DNA of 64,000 bases from Cellulomonas cellasea (GCF_006538745.1 NZ_BJLR01000026.1:1-64000); one strand, 5' to 3'. Counted from the stretch's first letter, positions 41,574 through 50,841 are shown. The notes: generated by a model from the sequence alone, not told the origin. Numbers and translations are program-made.

Positions 41574-42962
41574 TCAGGCGATCCCGTCGGGCCCGATCCG
41601 CGCGCCGTCCGGGAGCGTGGACGGCGTACCAGGGTCGGCGAGCGCCGCGTCGCCGGTCACGACGACGTCGCGACCGAACGTCCAGTCGCCCTGCACGCGC
41701 AGCGCGGACGCACCGGCGAGCGACGGGGCGACGGGGATGCGGTCGTCGAACTTCCCGATCGTCTTGTAGTGCTTCGGGTCGAGGTCCACGAAGGGCGCGT
41801 CGACGACGGCCTCGAGCCGGTGGTCCGCGGTCGAGCGGTACACGTCCGAGCGCAGCACGAGCAGGTCGTTCGTCGTCTTGACCGGCAGGAAGCGCGAGCG
41901 GTCCACCTCGAGCACGACGGCGCCGTCGAACACCTCGATCGCCGCGCCCATCGCCGACTCGATCTGCACCACGGGCGTCGACGAGGAGTCGGTCGGGTCG
42001 ACGGTCTTGTCGTTGCGGATGAGCGGCAGGTCGAGCACGCCCCCCGTGCGCTCGAGCTCGTCGGCCAGGGCGCGCAGGTCGAGCCACAGGTTGTTCGTGT
42101 TGAAGAACGGGTGCGTCTCGATGTCCGCGGCCGCCTCGGCGTCCTCGGGCAGCGTCTGCGCCGTCTCGCGCAGCACGATCCGGCCGTCCGCGGCGCGTAC
42201 CACGAGGTGGCCGCCCTTGCGGTCGGCCGGCGTCCGGCGCGCGACCTCCGCGGCGAACGGCGCACCCGTCGAGGCGAACCAGCCGGCGATGCGCGCGTCG
42301 GGCGAGACACCGAGGTTGTCGGAGTTCGACACGGACGCGTACCGGTAGCCGGCGTCGAGCAGGCGCTCGAGCGTGCCCGACGCGTAGAGCGCGGTGTACA
42401 GGTCGCCGTGCCCGGGGGGGCACCACTCGAGGCTGGGGTCCGCGGGCCAGTCGACGGGCGTGAGGTCGTCGGCGCGCAGCTTGGGCTCGCGGTTCTGCAG
42501 GAAGTCGAGCGGGAGGCCCTCGACGGCGAGCTCCGTGTGCGGCGCGAGAGCCTCGATCGTGTCCTCGCGCGTGCGGAAGCTGTTCATCAGGACGAGCGGG
42601 AGCCGCGCACCGGTCGCGGCGCGTGCGGCGAGGACCTGGTGGGCGATCACGTCGAGGAAGGTCTGCTCGCCGCGCACGCGCAGCAGCGACTTGGCGCGGT
42701 CCATGCCCATCGAGGTGCCGAGGCCCCCGTTGAGCTTGATGACGGCCGTCACGGCGAGGGCCTCGCGGGCCGCCTCGTCGGGCACGTCGAGGTCGGCCAG
42801 GTGGGGCACGTCGGTCAGCGGGCGCACGTCCTTCTCGGCGATCGCGCCGGTCTCCCCCGACTCGAGGAGACCGTAGAAGCGGGCGAAGACGTCGATCGCA
42901 GTGGGCGCCACCCCTGCGTCCGTCATCTTCTGGCGGGCCTGGTCCAATCCGTCAGCGCTCAT
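41574..42962 (-). CDS. UTP-glucose-1-phosphate uridylyltransferase, eukaryotic-type
   Basis: This 462-residue enzyme makes UDP-glucose from UTP and glucose 1-phosphate. It belongs to the UDPGP family typical of eukaryotes and some actinobacteria, not the GalU family of most bacteria. The nucleotide-binding loop is LNGGLGTSMGMDRAKSLL (residues about 78-95), with VLMNSFRT, WCPPGHGDLY and NSDNLG further on, and a left-handed beta-helix end with a KHYKTIGKFDDRI segment. It is transcribed alone, with a 197-base divergent spacer to the SWIM gene and strong hairpins behind it. Confidence 0.92.
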   Translation of the reverse strand: MSADGLDQARQKMTDAGVAPTAIDVFARFYGLLESGETGAIAEKDVRPLTDVPHLADLDVPDEAAREALAVTAVIKLNGGLGTSMGMDRAKSLLRVRGEQTFLDVIAHQVLAARAATGARLPLVLMNSFRTREDTIEALAPHTELAVEGLPLDFLQNREPKLRADDLTPVDWPADPSLEWCPPGHGDLYTALYASGTLERLLDAGYRYASVSNSDNLGVSPDARIAGWFASTGAPFAAEVARRTPADRKGGHLVVRAADGRIVLRETAQTLPEDAEAAADIETHPFFNTNNLWLDLRALADELERTGGVLDLPLIRNDKTVDPTDSSSTPVVQIESAMGAAIEVFDGAVVLEVDRSRFLPVKTTNDLLVLRSDVYRSTADHRLEAVVDAPFVDLDPKHYKTIGKFDDRIPVAPSLAGASALRVQGDWTFGRDVVVTGDAALADPGTPSTLPDGARIGPDGIA

Positions 42963-43147
42963 GCTTCGAGACTAGGGGCCGGACATGTCGGTGCACACCC
43001 GGCGCCCGACCCGTGGTCCGGGGCACCCGCGCGGTCACGGCGCGGGTCCGCCGGCGCGTCGACGCAGGTTCGCCGGCTCGCCCGCCGGCGTTCGGCTGCA
43101 CGTCACGCGGCTCGGGCGAGCCGTCGACCCGTGTCGGACGACGTGGC

Positions 43148-43153
43148 TACCGT
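43148..43153 (+). promoter_or_regulatory. Likely -10 of the five-gene operon (TACCGT)
   Basis: TACCGT lies 6 bases before the ATG of the SWIM gene with no ribosome-binding site in between, pointing to a leaderless transcript for the whole block. The rest of the divergent spacer shows nothing I can assign. Confidence 0.45.
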
Positions 43154-43159
43154 GACGCC

Positions 43160-44491
43160 ATGCCCCCGCGCTGGACCGTCGAGCAGGCGCTCGCGCTCGC
43201 CCCCGACGCGTCGTCGGCCGCAGCGGGGCGCCGGCTCGCCGCCTCGGGGTCGTGGACCGCGGCCGGTGCGGCGCCGGGCGTCGTGTGGGGGTCGTGCGCG
43301 GGCTCCGGGAAGGTGCCGTACCAGACGGTCGTCGACCTCACCGAGCCCGCGTTCAGCTGCTCGTGCCCGAGCCGGAAGTTCCCGTGCAAGCACGCGCTCG
43401 CGCTGCTCGTGCGGTGGGCGGGCGGCGAGGTGGCGGAGCACGACGAGCCGGCCGACGCCGCGGCGGCGTGGCTCGAGGCCCGGGCAGCCCGTGCCGCCCG
43501 GAGTGCCGAGCGTGCGGAGGCCAGAGCCGAGCGCACGACCACGACGGACCCCCGTCCCGCCGAGCGGCGTGCCGAGCAGCGCGAGCAGCGGGTCTCGGCC
43601 GGCGTCGCCGAGCTCGACCGCTGGCTGCGGGACCAGGTCCGCACCGGTGTGGCGTCCGCGGACACCGCGGGGTACGCGCTGACCGACCCGGTCGCCGCCC
43701 GGCTCGTCGACGCGCAGGCGCCCGGCCTGGCCGGAGCGGTGCGCCGCCTCGCGTCGGTCGCGGCGTCGGGCGAGGGGTGGCCCGGGCGGCTGCTCGAGGA
43801 GCTCGCGCTGGTGCACCTGCTGACGACGGCGCACCGCCGGCTCGCCGAGCTCCCCGCCGACCTCGCGGCCACCGTCCGCACGCGCGTCGGCGCCACCGTG
43901 CGCACCGAGGACGTGCTCGCCGGTCCCCCCGTGCGGGACCGCTGGGACGTCCTCGCGCTGCGGGACTCCTCGGACGGGCGGCTCACGACCCGGCGCGTGC
44001 ACGTGCGCGGCGCCGCGACCGGGCGGGACGCGCTCGTGCTGTCGTTCGCCGGGCCGGGCCACGTGCTCGACGTCTCGCTCGTGCCCGGCACGGCCCTCGA
44101 CGCCGACCTGCACTTCCACCCCGGTGCGCTCGGGCTGCGCGCGGTGGTCGGCGCCCGGCACGGGGAGCCCTGCCCGCTGTCCGCGGTCACGGGCGTCCCC
44201 GTGCGCCACGTGCTCGCGGCGTGGGCGCGCGCCCTCGCGGCCGACCCGTGGACGAGCGACCTGCCCGTGGTGCTCGGGGACGTGCACGTGCTCCCGGCGC
44301 CCGACGGCGCACCGGCCGGCTGGCTCGTCGCGGACACCGCCGGTGACGCGCTCCCGCTCGTGGCGGCGCCCGGGCTCTGGACGGTCCTCGCCGTCTCCGG
44401 CGGGCGTCCCGTGACCCTCGTCGGGGCGCTGACCCCGGGCGGCGTGCGGGCCGAGGCCGTGCTCCCCGACGGCGCGCTGGTGGTCGTGTGA
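43160..44491 (+). CDS. SWIM zinc-finger protein, first gene of the five-gene block
   Basis: The 443-residue protein carries a SWIM domain with ligands Cys67, Cys69, Cys76 and His78 (FSCSCPSRKFPCKHALAL). SWIM fingers bind DNA or proteins. A charged Ala/Arg/Glu-rich helical segment (about 100-150), possibly coiled coil, follows; the rest is a mixed domain with no family I recognise. Upstream extension of the frame to 43013 is rejected because the -10 element lies directly before 43160. It is coupled to the next gene by a GTGA overlap. Proteins with this start occur beside DUF5691, MoxR, DUF5682 and VWA genes in other actinobacteria, but no function has been shown to my knowledge. Confidence 0.85.
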   Translation: MPPRWTVEQALALAPDASSAAAGRRLAASGSWTAAGAAPGVVWGSCAGSGKVPYQTVVDLTEPAFSCSCPSRKFPCKHALALLVRWAGGEVAEHDEPADAAAAWLEARAARAARSAERAEARAERTTTTDPRPAERRAEQREQRVSAGVAELDRWLRDQVRTGVASADTAGYALTDPVAARLVDAQAPGLAGAVRRLASVAASGEGWPGRLLEELALVHLLTTAHRRLAELPADLAATVRTRVGATVRTEDVLAGPPVRDRWDVLALRDSSDGRLTTRRVHVRGAATGRDALVLSFAGPGHVLDVSLVPGTALDADLHFHPGALGLRAVVGARHGEPCPLSAVTGVPVRHVLAAWARALAADPWTSDLPVVLGDVHVLPAPDGAPAGWLVADTAGDALPLVAAPGLWTVLAVSGGRPVTLVGALTPGGVRAEAVLPDGALVVV

Positions 44492-46044
44492 GCACCGGTG
44501 TGCCGGCAGCGCGGCGCGTGCTCGGCTGGGACGACCTCGTCACCGCCGCGCTGCTCGGCGTGGCCCGGCGACCCGTCGACCCCGCGGCGCTCCCCGGGGA
44601 GGTGGGGCGCCTCGCGGGGACCCTCCCCGACGCCGACGCCCCCGGCCGGCTGCTCGACGCGGCGGCGCTGCTCACCACGCTCCGCCGGGCCGGCGGCGGC
44701 CCGCTCCTCGCACCCCCGCCCGGTCCCGCCGCGCCCCCCGAGGCGGCCTCTCCGGTGTCCGCCGCCGGGGGCGCCCGCCTCGCCGCCCTCCTCGCGCGGA
44801 CCGACCCGCTCGCCGAGCGCCTGCTCGACGAGTGGCTCGCTCTCGCCGCCGGTCGCGGCCTCCTCGTCCCGCCCGCGCAGCTACCGCGGCTGCTCGACTG
44901 GGCGAGCGCGCGCGGCGAGCGGGGCGAGGTCCGCCGGGACCGCGCCGAGCGCGTGGCACCCGTGCTCGGGGAGCGGGGACGTTGGCTCGCGCGCCACCGC
45001 ACCGACTGGGCGCCGACGGTCGCACCCGCGCCCGAGCCGGGCGACCTCGGGACGTACGGCACGGCCGCCGAGCGGCGCGACCACCTCCTCGCGGTGCGTC
45101 GGCGCGACCCTGCCGCGGCGCGCGACCTGCTGCTCGCCGCGGACCCGTCGACGCTGCGGGGCGAGGAGCGCGCGCAGCTCTACGGCGTGCTCGCGGACGG
45201 CCTCGGACCCGCCGACGAGGAGCTGCTCGAGCGCGCGCTCGACGACAGCCGCCAGGACGTCCGGACCGCCGCCGCGGCGATGCTCCGGCGGCTGCCCGGG
45301 AGCGAGTTCGCGTCCCGCGCTGCGGCACGCGCCGTCCCGCTCGTGCGCGTCGAGCGACGCCGGCTGCGGCGCGTGCTCGTCGTCGACCTCCCCGAGGTGG
45401 ACCCGGCCCAGCGGGACGACCGGGCGCTGCCGGCCGCACCGTCGGGGACCGGCGCGCGCGTGTGGCTGCTCCTTCACCTCGTCCTGGCCACACCGCTGCG
45501 CACGTGGGAGGAGGCGCTCGCCGCGACGCCCGACGAGCTCGTGGCGCTGCCCGTCGCGGACGACCTGCGCGGCCGGCTGCGCGCGCGCTGGCTCGGCGCC
45601 GCCCGCGACCAGGCCGACGCGGCGTGGGCCCGGGCGCTCCTGCGTGACGCGGACCCGGGCGAGCGGGTCGCGCTCCTCCCGGTGCTCGACGTCCAGGAGC
45701 GGGCCGAGCACGTCGCCGCCGCGGTCGACGCGCTCGCGGAGCAGGGCGGACGCGCGGCGCTCACCCACGTCGACGCGCTGCTCGGCACCTGCCCCCGGCC
45801 CTGGCCGCCCGTCCTGGCAGCAGCGGTGCTCCGCTGGCTCGCCCGCGAGCGCTCGACCGACACCTGGCACGCGGACTGGGCGCTGCGGACCGTCGCGATG
45901 CGGCTGCCGACCGACGCGGCCACCGAGGAGGCCGTGCGGACCGCCGGGCTCGCCCGCGGCGTCGACGACCCGTGGCGGGCGCGCGTGCTGACCGTCGCCG
46001 ACACGCTGCACGACCGACGCCACATGACCGAGGAGCTCCGTTGA
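44488..46044 (+). CDS. DUF5691-like helical protein
   Basis: This 518-residue protein is almost wholly helical, with repeated Leu/Ala-rich amphipathic helices in the style of HEAT repeats (for instance the RQDVRTAAAAMLRRLPGSEF unit near residue 255). WDDLVTAALLGVARRP at the N-terminus is the best family landmark and matches what I recall of DUF5691. It likely acts as a scaffold or adaptor. The GTG start overlaps the SWIM stop and the stop overlaps the TTG start of the ATPase, so its product is probably needed in step with both. No catalytic motif is visible. Confidence 0.78.
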   Translation: MSTGVPAARRVLGWDDLVTAALLGVARRPVDPAALPGEVGRLAGTLPDADAPGRLLDAAALLTTLRRAGGGPLLAPPPGPAAPPEAASPVSAAGGARLAALLARTDPLAERLLDEWLALAAGRGLLVPPAQLPRLLDWASARGERGEVRRDRAERVAPVLGERGRWLARHRTDWAPTVAPAPEPGDLGTYGTAAERRDHLLAVRRRDPAAARDLLLAADPSTLRGEERAQLYGVLADGLGPADEELLERALDDSRQDVRTAAAAMLRRLPGSEFASRAAARAVPLVRVERRRLRRVLVVDLPEVDPAQRDDRALPAAPSGTGARVWLLLHLVLATPLRTWEEALAATPDELVALPVADDLRGRLRARWLGAARDQADAAWARALLRDADPGERVALLPVLDVQERAEHVAAAVDALAEQGGRAALTHVDALLGTCPRPWPPVLAAAVLRWLARERSTDTWHADWALRTVAMRLPTDAATEEAVRTAGLARGVDDPWRARVLTVADTLHDRRHMTEELR

Positions 46045-47168
46045 CCACCACCCCTCAGGCCCCGCTCGCCGACGCGTCCGGGAACGCCGACGCGCTCCTG
46101 CGCCCGCACGCCGAGCAGGCGTTCGCCCACGAGCTCGCGGCGCTCGCGGCCCTCGACGACCGGCCGCGCCCGCCCGCGTGGCTGCTCTCGCCGGGCGCCG
46201 TGGTGACGTACCTGCTCGGCGGCACGCTCGGGGACGGGACCGTCATCACCCCCAAGTACGTGGGGCCGCGCCGGCTCGTCGAGGTCGCGGTCGCGACGCT
46301 CGCGACGGACCGGGCGCTGCTGCTCCTGGGCGTGCCCGGAACCGCCAAGACCTGGGTCAGCGAGCACCTCACGGCCGCGGTCAGCGGCCGCTCGACGCTG
46401 CTCGTCCAGGGCACGTCCGGCACGGGCGAGGACGCCATCCGGTACGGCTGGAACTACGCGCGGCTGCTCGCCGAGGGCCCCACCCCGGCGGCGCTCGTCC
46501 CCTCACCGGTCATGACGGCGATGCGCGAGGCGAAGATCGCGCGCATCGAGGAGCTCACGCGCATCCCGTCCGATGTCCAGGACGCCCTCATCACCGTGCT
46601 GTCCGAGAAGTCGCTGCCGGTCCCCGAGCTCGGCACCGAGGTGCAGGCGGCGAAGGGGTTCAACGTCATCGCGACCGCGAACGACCGCGACCGCGGCGTC
46701 AACGAGCTGTCCTCGGCTCTGCGGCGGCGCTTCAACACCGTCGTCCTCCCGCTGCCCGCGACCGAGCAGGAGGAGGTCGACATCGTCACCCGACGCGTCG
46801 CGCAGCTCGGCGCGGCGCTCGAGCTCCCGCCTGTCCCGGCGGCCGCCGAGGAGATCCGCCGGGTCGTGACGGTGTTCCGCGAGCTGCGCTCGGGCCGGAC
46901 GCTCGACGGGCGGACCACGCTCAAGCAGCCGTCGGGGACGCTCTCGACGGCCGAGGCGATCTCGGTGGTCACCCAAGGGCTCGCGCTCGCGGCGCACTTC
47001 GGCGACGGGACGCTCCAGCCGTCGGACATCGCCGCGGGGATCGTCGGCTCGGTCGTCAAGGACCCCGTCGCCGACCGGGCGGTGTGGTTCGAGTACCTCG
47101 AGGCGGTGGCCCGCGAGCGCGAGGGGTGGCACGAGTTCTACGCCGCGTGCCGCGAGGTCAGCGGATGA
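46041..47168 (+). CDS. MoxR-type AAA+ ATPase
   Basis: The 375-residue ATPase has Walker A GVPGTAKTW at 97-105, a sensor-1 region VIATANDRDRGVNE and an arginine-finger stretch SSALRRRFN. The expected Walker B (hydrophobic residues then Asp-Glu) reads IARIEELTRIP, lacking the Asp but keeping Glu residues, a departure that recurs in this gene neighbourhood as far as I recall. MoxR ATPases usually work with VWA proteins as chaperones that insert metals or remodel complexes; a VWA gene follows two genes on. The TTG start overlaps the previous stop (TTGA) and is supported by GAGGAG upstream; no ATG fits. Confidence 0.88.
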   Translation: MTTTPQAPLADASGNADALLRPHAEQAFAHELAALAALDDRPRPPAWLLSPGAVVTYLLGGTLGDGTVITPKYVGPRRLVEVAVATLATDRALLLLGVPGTAKTWVSEHLTAAVSGRSTLLVQGTSGTGEDAIRYGWNYARLLAEGPTPAALVPSPVMTAMREAKIARIEELTRIPSDVQDALITVLSEKSLPVPELGTEVQAAKGFNVIATANDRDRGVNELSSALRRRFNTVVLPLPATEQEEVDIVTRRVAQLGAALELPPVPAAAEEIRRVVTVFRELRSGRTLDGRTTLKQPSGTLSTAEAISVVTQGLALAAHFGDGTLQPSDIAAGIVGSVVKDPVADRAVWFEYLEAVAREREGWHEFYAACREVSG

Positions 47169-49648
47169 TGGTGGCCACCGCGGCGCACGAGGCGGCGGCG
47201 ACGCCGTCGGACCCCGCGAACGACGAGGGCGCCCCGGTCGTCGAGGTCATGGGCGTGCGGCACCACGGCCCGGGCTCGGCGCGCGCGGTGCGTGCGGCGC
47301 TCGAGCGCCTGCGACCGGACGTCGTGCTCGTCGAGGGCCCCGCCGACGCCGACGCGCTCGCGCCGCTCGCGGGCGACCCGGACCTCGTGCCGCCCGTCGC
47401 GATGCTCGCGTACGCGAACGACGACCCGGCGACGGCCGTCTTCTGGCCGTACGCCGTGTTCTCCCCCGAGTGGCAGGCGCTGCGCTGGGCCGCCCAGCAC
47501 GGCGTGCGGGTCCGGTTCTGCGACCTGCCCTCGGGCGCGGTGCTCGCTCGCGGCGGCGCGGAGGCGGTGTCCGGGCAGCGCCCGGAGACGCTCGAGCCCG
47601 CGGGCGTGGCCGGGCAGCAGCCGGCCACGACGGCAGCGCCCCCACCGGCGGCCGGGCCCGGACAGCCGGAGAGCCTGCGACCGGCGCAAGGACACCGGCC
47701 CGCCGAGGCACCGGGCGGCGCGCACGCCGCGGAGCGCGAGGACCCGTCCGCGGACGACGACACCGAGCCGGAGGACCCGTCTGCGGACGGCGCCGCGGCG
47801 CTGCGGCGCGACCCCGTCGCCGCGCTCGCCGCCGCTGCCGGGTACGACGACCCCGAGCGATGGTGGGACGACGTCGTCGAGCACCGGCTCGACTCCCCCA
47901 CCCCGTTCCCGGTGCTGACCGAGGCGATGGCCGAGCTGCGCTGGTCGGCGGAGCCGCTGCCGCCCGCGCGCCAGCTGCACGAGGACCGCCGCGAGGCCCA
48001 CATGCGCCAGGCGCTGCGCGCCGAGCTGCGTGCGGGTGCGCGGCGCGTCGCGGTCGTCTGCGGCGCGTGGCACGCGCCGGCCCTCGACGGCAGGCTCCCC
48101 CCGGCCGCGGCCGACGTGCGCGTCCTGCGCGGACTGCCGCGGCGGGCCACGTCGGTCACGTGGGTGCCGTGGACGTCCTCGCGGCTCGCGACGGCGTCGA
48201 GCTACGGCGCGGGCATCACGTCTCCCGGCTGGTACCACCACCTGTTCACGGCCCCGGACCACGTCGTCGCGCGGTGGCTCACGCGCGTCGCGGGCGTGCT
48301 CCGCGCGCAGGACCTGCCGGTCTCGTCGGCGCACGTCATCGAGGCGGTCCGCCTCGCCGACGCGCTCGCGACCCTGCGCGGGCGCCCCCTCGCGGGGCTC
48401 GACGAGGTGACCGAGGCGACGCGCGCGGTGCTGTGCGAGGGCGACGACGCGGTGCTCGCGCTGGTCACGGCCCGCCTCGTCGTCGGCGAGTCGCTCGGCA
48501 CCGTGCCCGAGTCGGTGCCGACGGTCCCGCTCGCGAGCGACCTGCGCGCGACCGCACGGCGGCTGCGGCTCAAGGTCGAGCCGCTGGCCCGCACGCTCGA
48601 GCTCGACGTGCGGAAGGACACCGACCGCGAGCGCTCGCGCCTCCTGCACCGCCTGCGCGTCCTCGACGTCGACTGGGGCGTGCCGGCCGCGGCGACCCGC
48701 CGCAGCACCGGGACGTTCCGCGAGCCGTGGACGCTCGTGTGGCGGCCCGAGCTCGCGGTCGCGGTCATCGAGGCGGCGCTGTGGGGCACGACGGTCGAGG
48801 CGGCCGCGGCTGCGCGTCTCGGCGCCGCTGCGGGGCCGGCGTCGCTCGCGGGGCTGACCCGGCTCGTCGAGGACGCTCTGCTCGCCGACCTGCCCGCCGC
48901 GATGACGCCGCTCCTGGCCGCGCTGGACGCACGCGCCGCGCACGACGTCGACGTGGTGCACCTCATGACGGCGCTGCCCCCGCTGGTCCGCGCGCACCGC
49001 TACCCCGGCGTGCGCGGCACCGACGTCGAGCAGGTCGGGCGGGTCGCGGACGCGCTGCTCGTGCGGGTCTGCGCGGCGTTGCCGTCGGCGGTCACGGCGC
49101 TCGACGACGAGGCCGCACGCGAGCTGCGCACGGCGCTCGACGCGGTGCACGACGCGGTGCTGCTGCGGGAGGAGCCCGCCGGCGCCGGCCTCTGGTGGGC
49201 GGCGCTCGCGTCGCTCGCCGACCGCGGGGACGTCTCGGGGCTGCTCGCGGGGCGCGCGACCCGGCTGCTGCGCGACGGCGGACGCCTCGATGACGCGCCC
49301 GTCCGCCTCGCTCGGGCCCTGTCGGTCGGCGCCCCCGCACCGGCGAAGGCGGCCTGGGTCGAGGGGTTCCTCGACGGCGGCGGGCTGCTGCTGGCCCGCG
49401 ACGACGAGCTCCTCACCGTCCTCGACACGTGGCTCGCGGGCCTGCCGGAGCGGGACTTCACGGACGTGCTCCCGCTGCTGCGCCGCACGTTCGGTGCCCT
49501 CTCGGCGCCCGAGCGGCGCGCGGTGAGGCAGGCCGCGGCGCACGGCACCCGGCGTCCCGCCGGCCCCGCGGAACCCACCGGCCTCGACGAGGAACGGGCG
49601 CTGCCCGCGCTGCGCACCGTCACGACGATCCTGGGAGGGCACCCGTGA
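47165..49648 (+). CDS. DUF5682 protein with TraB/EreA-like motifs
   Basis: This 827-residue protein opens with GVRHHGPGSARAVRAALE (30-47) and VVLVEGPADADAL (53-65), followed later by REAHMRQALRAEL and VAVVCGAWHAPAL. This order of His-containing and Glu-containing motifs strongly recalls TraB/PrgY and EreA-like proteins (GTxH, VxVE, R-YM, VVGxGH), so a hydrolase-like fold is inferred. An Ala/Pro/Asp-rich insert (about 130-212, with EDPSAD twice) interrupts the N-terminal domain. The C-terminal half (from about 370) is helical and unassigned. Two consecutive ATG codons are possible starts. Function is unknown. Confidence 0.8.
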   Translation: MMVATAAHEAAATPSDPANDEGAPVVEVMGVRHHGPGSARAVRAALERLRPDVVLVEGPADADALAPLAGDPDLVPPVAMLAYANDDPATAVFWPYAVFSPEWQALRWAAQHGVRVRFCDLPSGAVLARGGAEAVSGQRPETLEPAGVAGQQPATTAAPPPAAGPGQPESLRPAQGHRPAEAPGGAHAAEREDPSADDDTEPEDPSADGAAALRRDPVAALAAAAGYDDPERWWDDVVEHRLDSPTPFPVLTEAMAELRWSAEPLPPARQLHEDRREAHMRQALRAELRAGARRVAVVCGAWHAPALDGRLPPAAADVRVLRGLPRRATSVTWVPWTSSRLATASSYGAGITSPGWYHHLFTAPDHVVARWLTRVAGVLRAQDLPVSSAHVIEAVRLADALATLRGRPLAGLDEVTEATRAVLCEGDDAVLALVTARLVVGESLGTVPESVPTVPLASDLRATARRLRLKVEPLARTLELDVRKDTDRERSRLLHRLRVLDVDWGVPAAATRRSTGTFREPWTLVWRPELAVAVIEAALWGTTVEAAAAARLGAAAGPASLAGLTRLVEDALLADLPAAMTPLLAALDARAAHDVDVVHLMTALPPLVRAHRYPGVRGTDVEQVGRVADALLVRVCAALPSAVTALDDEAARELRTALDAVHDAVLLREEPAGAGLWWAALASLADRGDVSGLLAGRATRLLRDGGRLDDAPVRLARALSVGAPAPAKAAWVEGFLDGGGLLLARDDELLTVLDTWLAGLPERDFTDVLPLLRRTFGALSAPERRAVRQAAAHGTRRPAGPAEPTGLDEERALPALRTVTTILGGHP

Positions 49649-50841
49649 GCGCACCGGGCACACCCGTCGACGAGGCGGGGCGGCTGCGACGGTGGCGCCT
49701 CGTGCTCGGCGCCGCGGGCGAGCCCGGGGCGGCGCCGCTGCAGGGCCCCGACGCCGCGATGGACGCCGCCCTCGCGGCGCTCTACGACGCCGACGACCGT
49801 GGGGGGCCGCGTCCGGGCGGCCCGCGCGGTGCCGGACTCGGCGCGTCGGCGCCCCGGGTCGCCCGCTGGCTCGGAGACATCCGCACGTACTTCCCGAGCA
49901 CCGTGGTGCAGGTCATGCAGCGTGACGCCGTGGACCGCCTCCACCTGCGCCAGCTGCTGCTCGAGCCGGAGCTGCTCAGCGCCGTCGAGCCCGACGTGAG
50001 CCTCGTGGGGACGCTGCTCTCGCTCAACCGGGTCATGCCCGAGACGACCCGGGCCACGGCACGCCAGGTCGTCGCGACGGTGGTCGCGGAGGTCGAGCGG
50101 CGGGTCGCCGACCGGACGCGGTCGGCCGTCGCGGGAGCGCTGGACCGGACGAGCCGCACGCACCGCCCCCACCTGCGGGACGTCGACTGGGACGCGACCA
50201 TCCGCGCCAACCTGCGGCACTACCTCCCCGAGCACCGCACGGTCGTGCCCGAGCGCCTCGTGGGCCACGGCCGCCGCCGCCAGGTCGTCGCGCGCGACGT
50301 CGTGCTCGCGATCGACCAGTCGGGCTCGATGGCGGAGTCGGTCGTGTACGCCTCGGTGTTCGGTGCGGTGCTCGCCTCGATGCGCGCGCTGTCGACGTCG
50401 CTCGTGGTCTTCGACACCGAGGTCGTCGACCTCACCCCGCTGCTCGCCGACCCGGTCGACGTGCTGTTCGGGACCCAGCTCGGCGGCGGCACGGACATCA
50501 ATCGTGCGGTCGCCTACTGCCAGGGGCTCGTCCGCCGGCCGGCCGACACGCTGCTCGTGCTGGTCAGCGACCTGTACGAGGGCGGGGTGCGCGACGAGCT
50601 GCTGCGCCGGGTGGCCGACCTCACCGCGGCCGGCGTCCAGGTCGTCGTGCTGCTGGCGCTGTCGGACTCCGGTGCGCCGTCGTTCGACCGGGAGAACGCG
50701 GCGGCGCTCGTCGAGCTCGGGGTGCCCGCGTTCGCGTGCACGCCCGACGCGTTCCCCGACCTGCTCGCGGTCGCGCTGGCGAAGGGCGACGTCGGTGCGT
50801 GGGCGGACCGGCAGCTCACACCCGGGGTGTCGAGGGGCTGA
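49645..50841 (+). CDS. VWA-domain protein, last gene of the five-gene block
   Basis: The 398-residue protein has a helical N-terminal half (about 1-205) and a VWA domain (about 215-385) with an intact metal-binding MIDAS: DQSGS at 224-228, the Thr of GGGTDIN at about 283 and the Asp of VSDLYEGG. It lacks signal peptide and membrane helices, so it acts in the cytoplasm, presumably on or with the MoxR ATPase. VLAIDQSGSMAESVVYASVF and FDTEVVDLTPLL place it with MoxR-linked VWA proteins of the CoxE type. The GTG start overlaps the DUF5682 stop. A strong terminator follows. Confidence 0.87.
   Translation: MSAPGTPVDEAGRLRRWRLVLGAAGEPGAAPLQGPDAAMDAALAALYDADDRGGPRPGGPRGAGLGASAPRVARWLGDIRTYFPSTVVQVMQRDAVDRLHLRQLLLEPELLSAVEPDVSLVGTLLSLNRVMPETTRATARQVVATVVAEVERRVADRTRSAVAGALDRTSRTHRPHLRDVDWDATIRANLRHYLPEHRTVVPERLVGHGRRRQVVARDVVLAIDQSGSMAESVVYASVFGAVLASMRALSTSLVVFDTEVVDLTPLLADPVDVLFGTQLGGGTDINRAVAYCQGLVRRPADTLLVLVSDLYEGGVRDELLRRVADLTAAGVQVVVLLALSDSGAPSFDRENAAALVELGVPAFACTPDAFPDLLAVALAKGDVGAWADRQLTPGVSRG

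Noticed and set aside
43160-50841. Reading the MoxR/VWA block as a known antiphage ternary system.
   Set aside because: No effector domain (nuclease, protease trypsin-like, TIR, membrane pore) and no neighbouring defence genes; the partners do not match the ternary systems I know.
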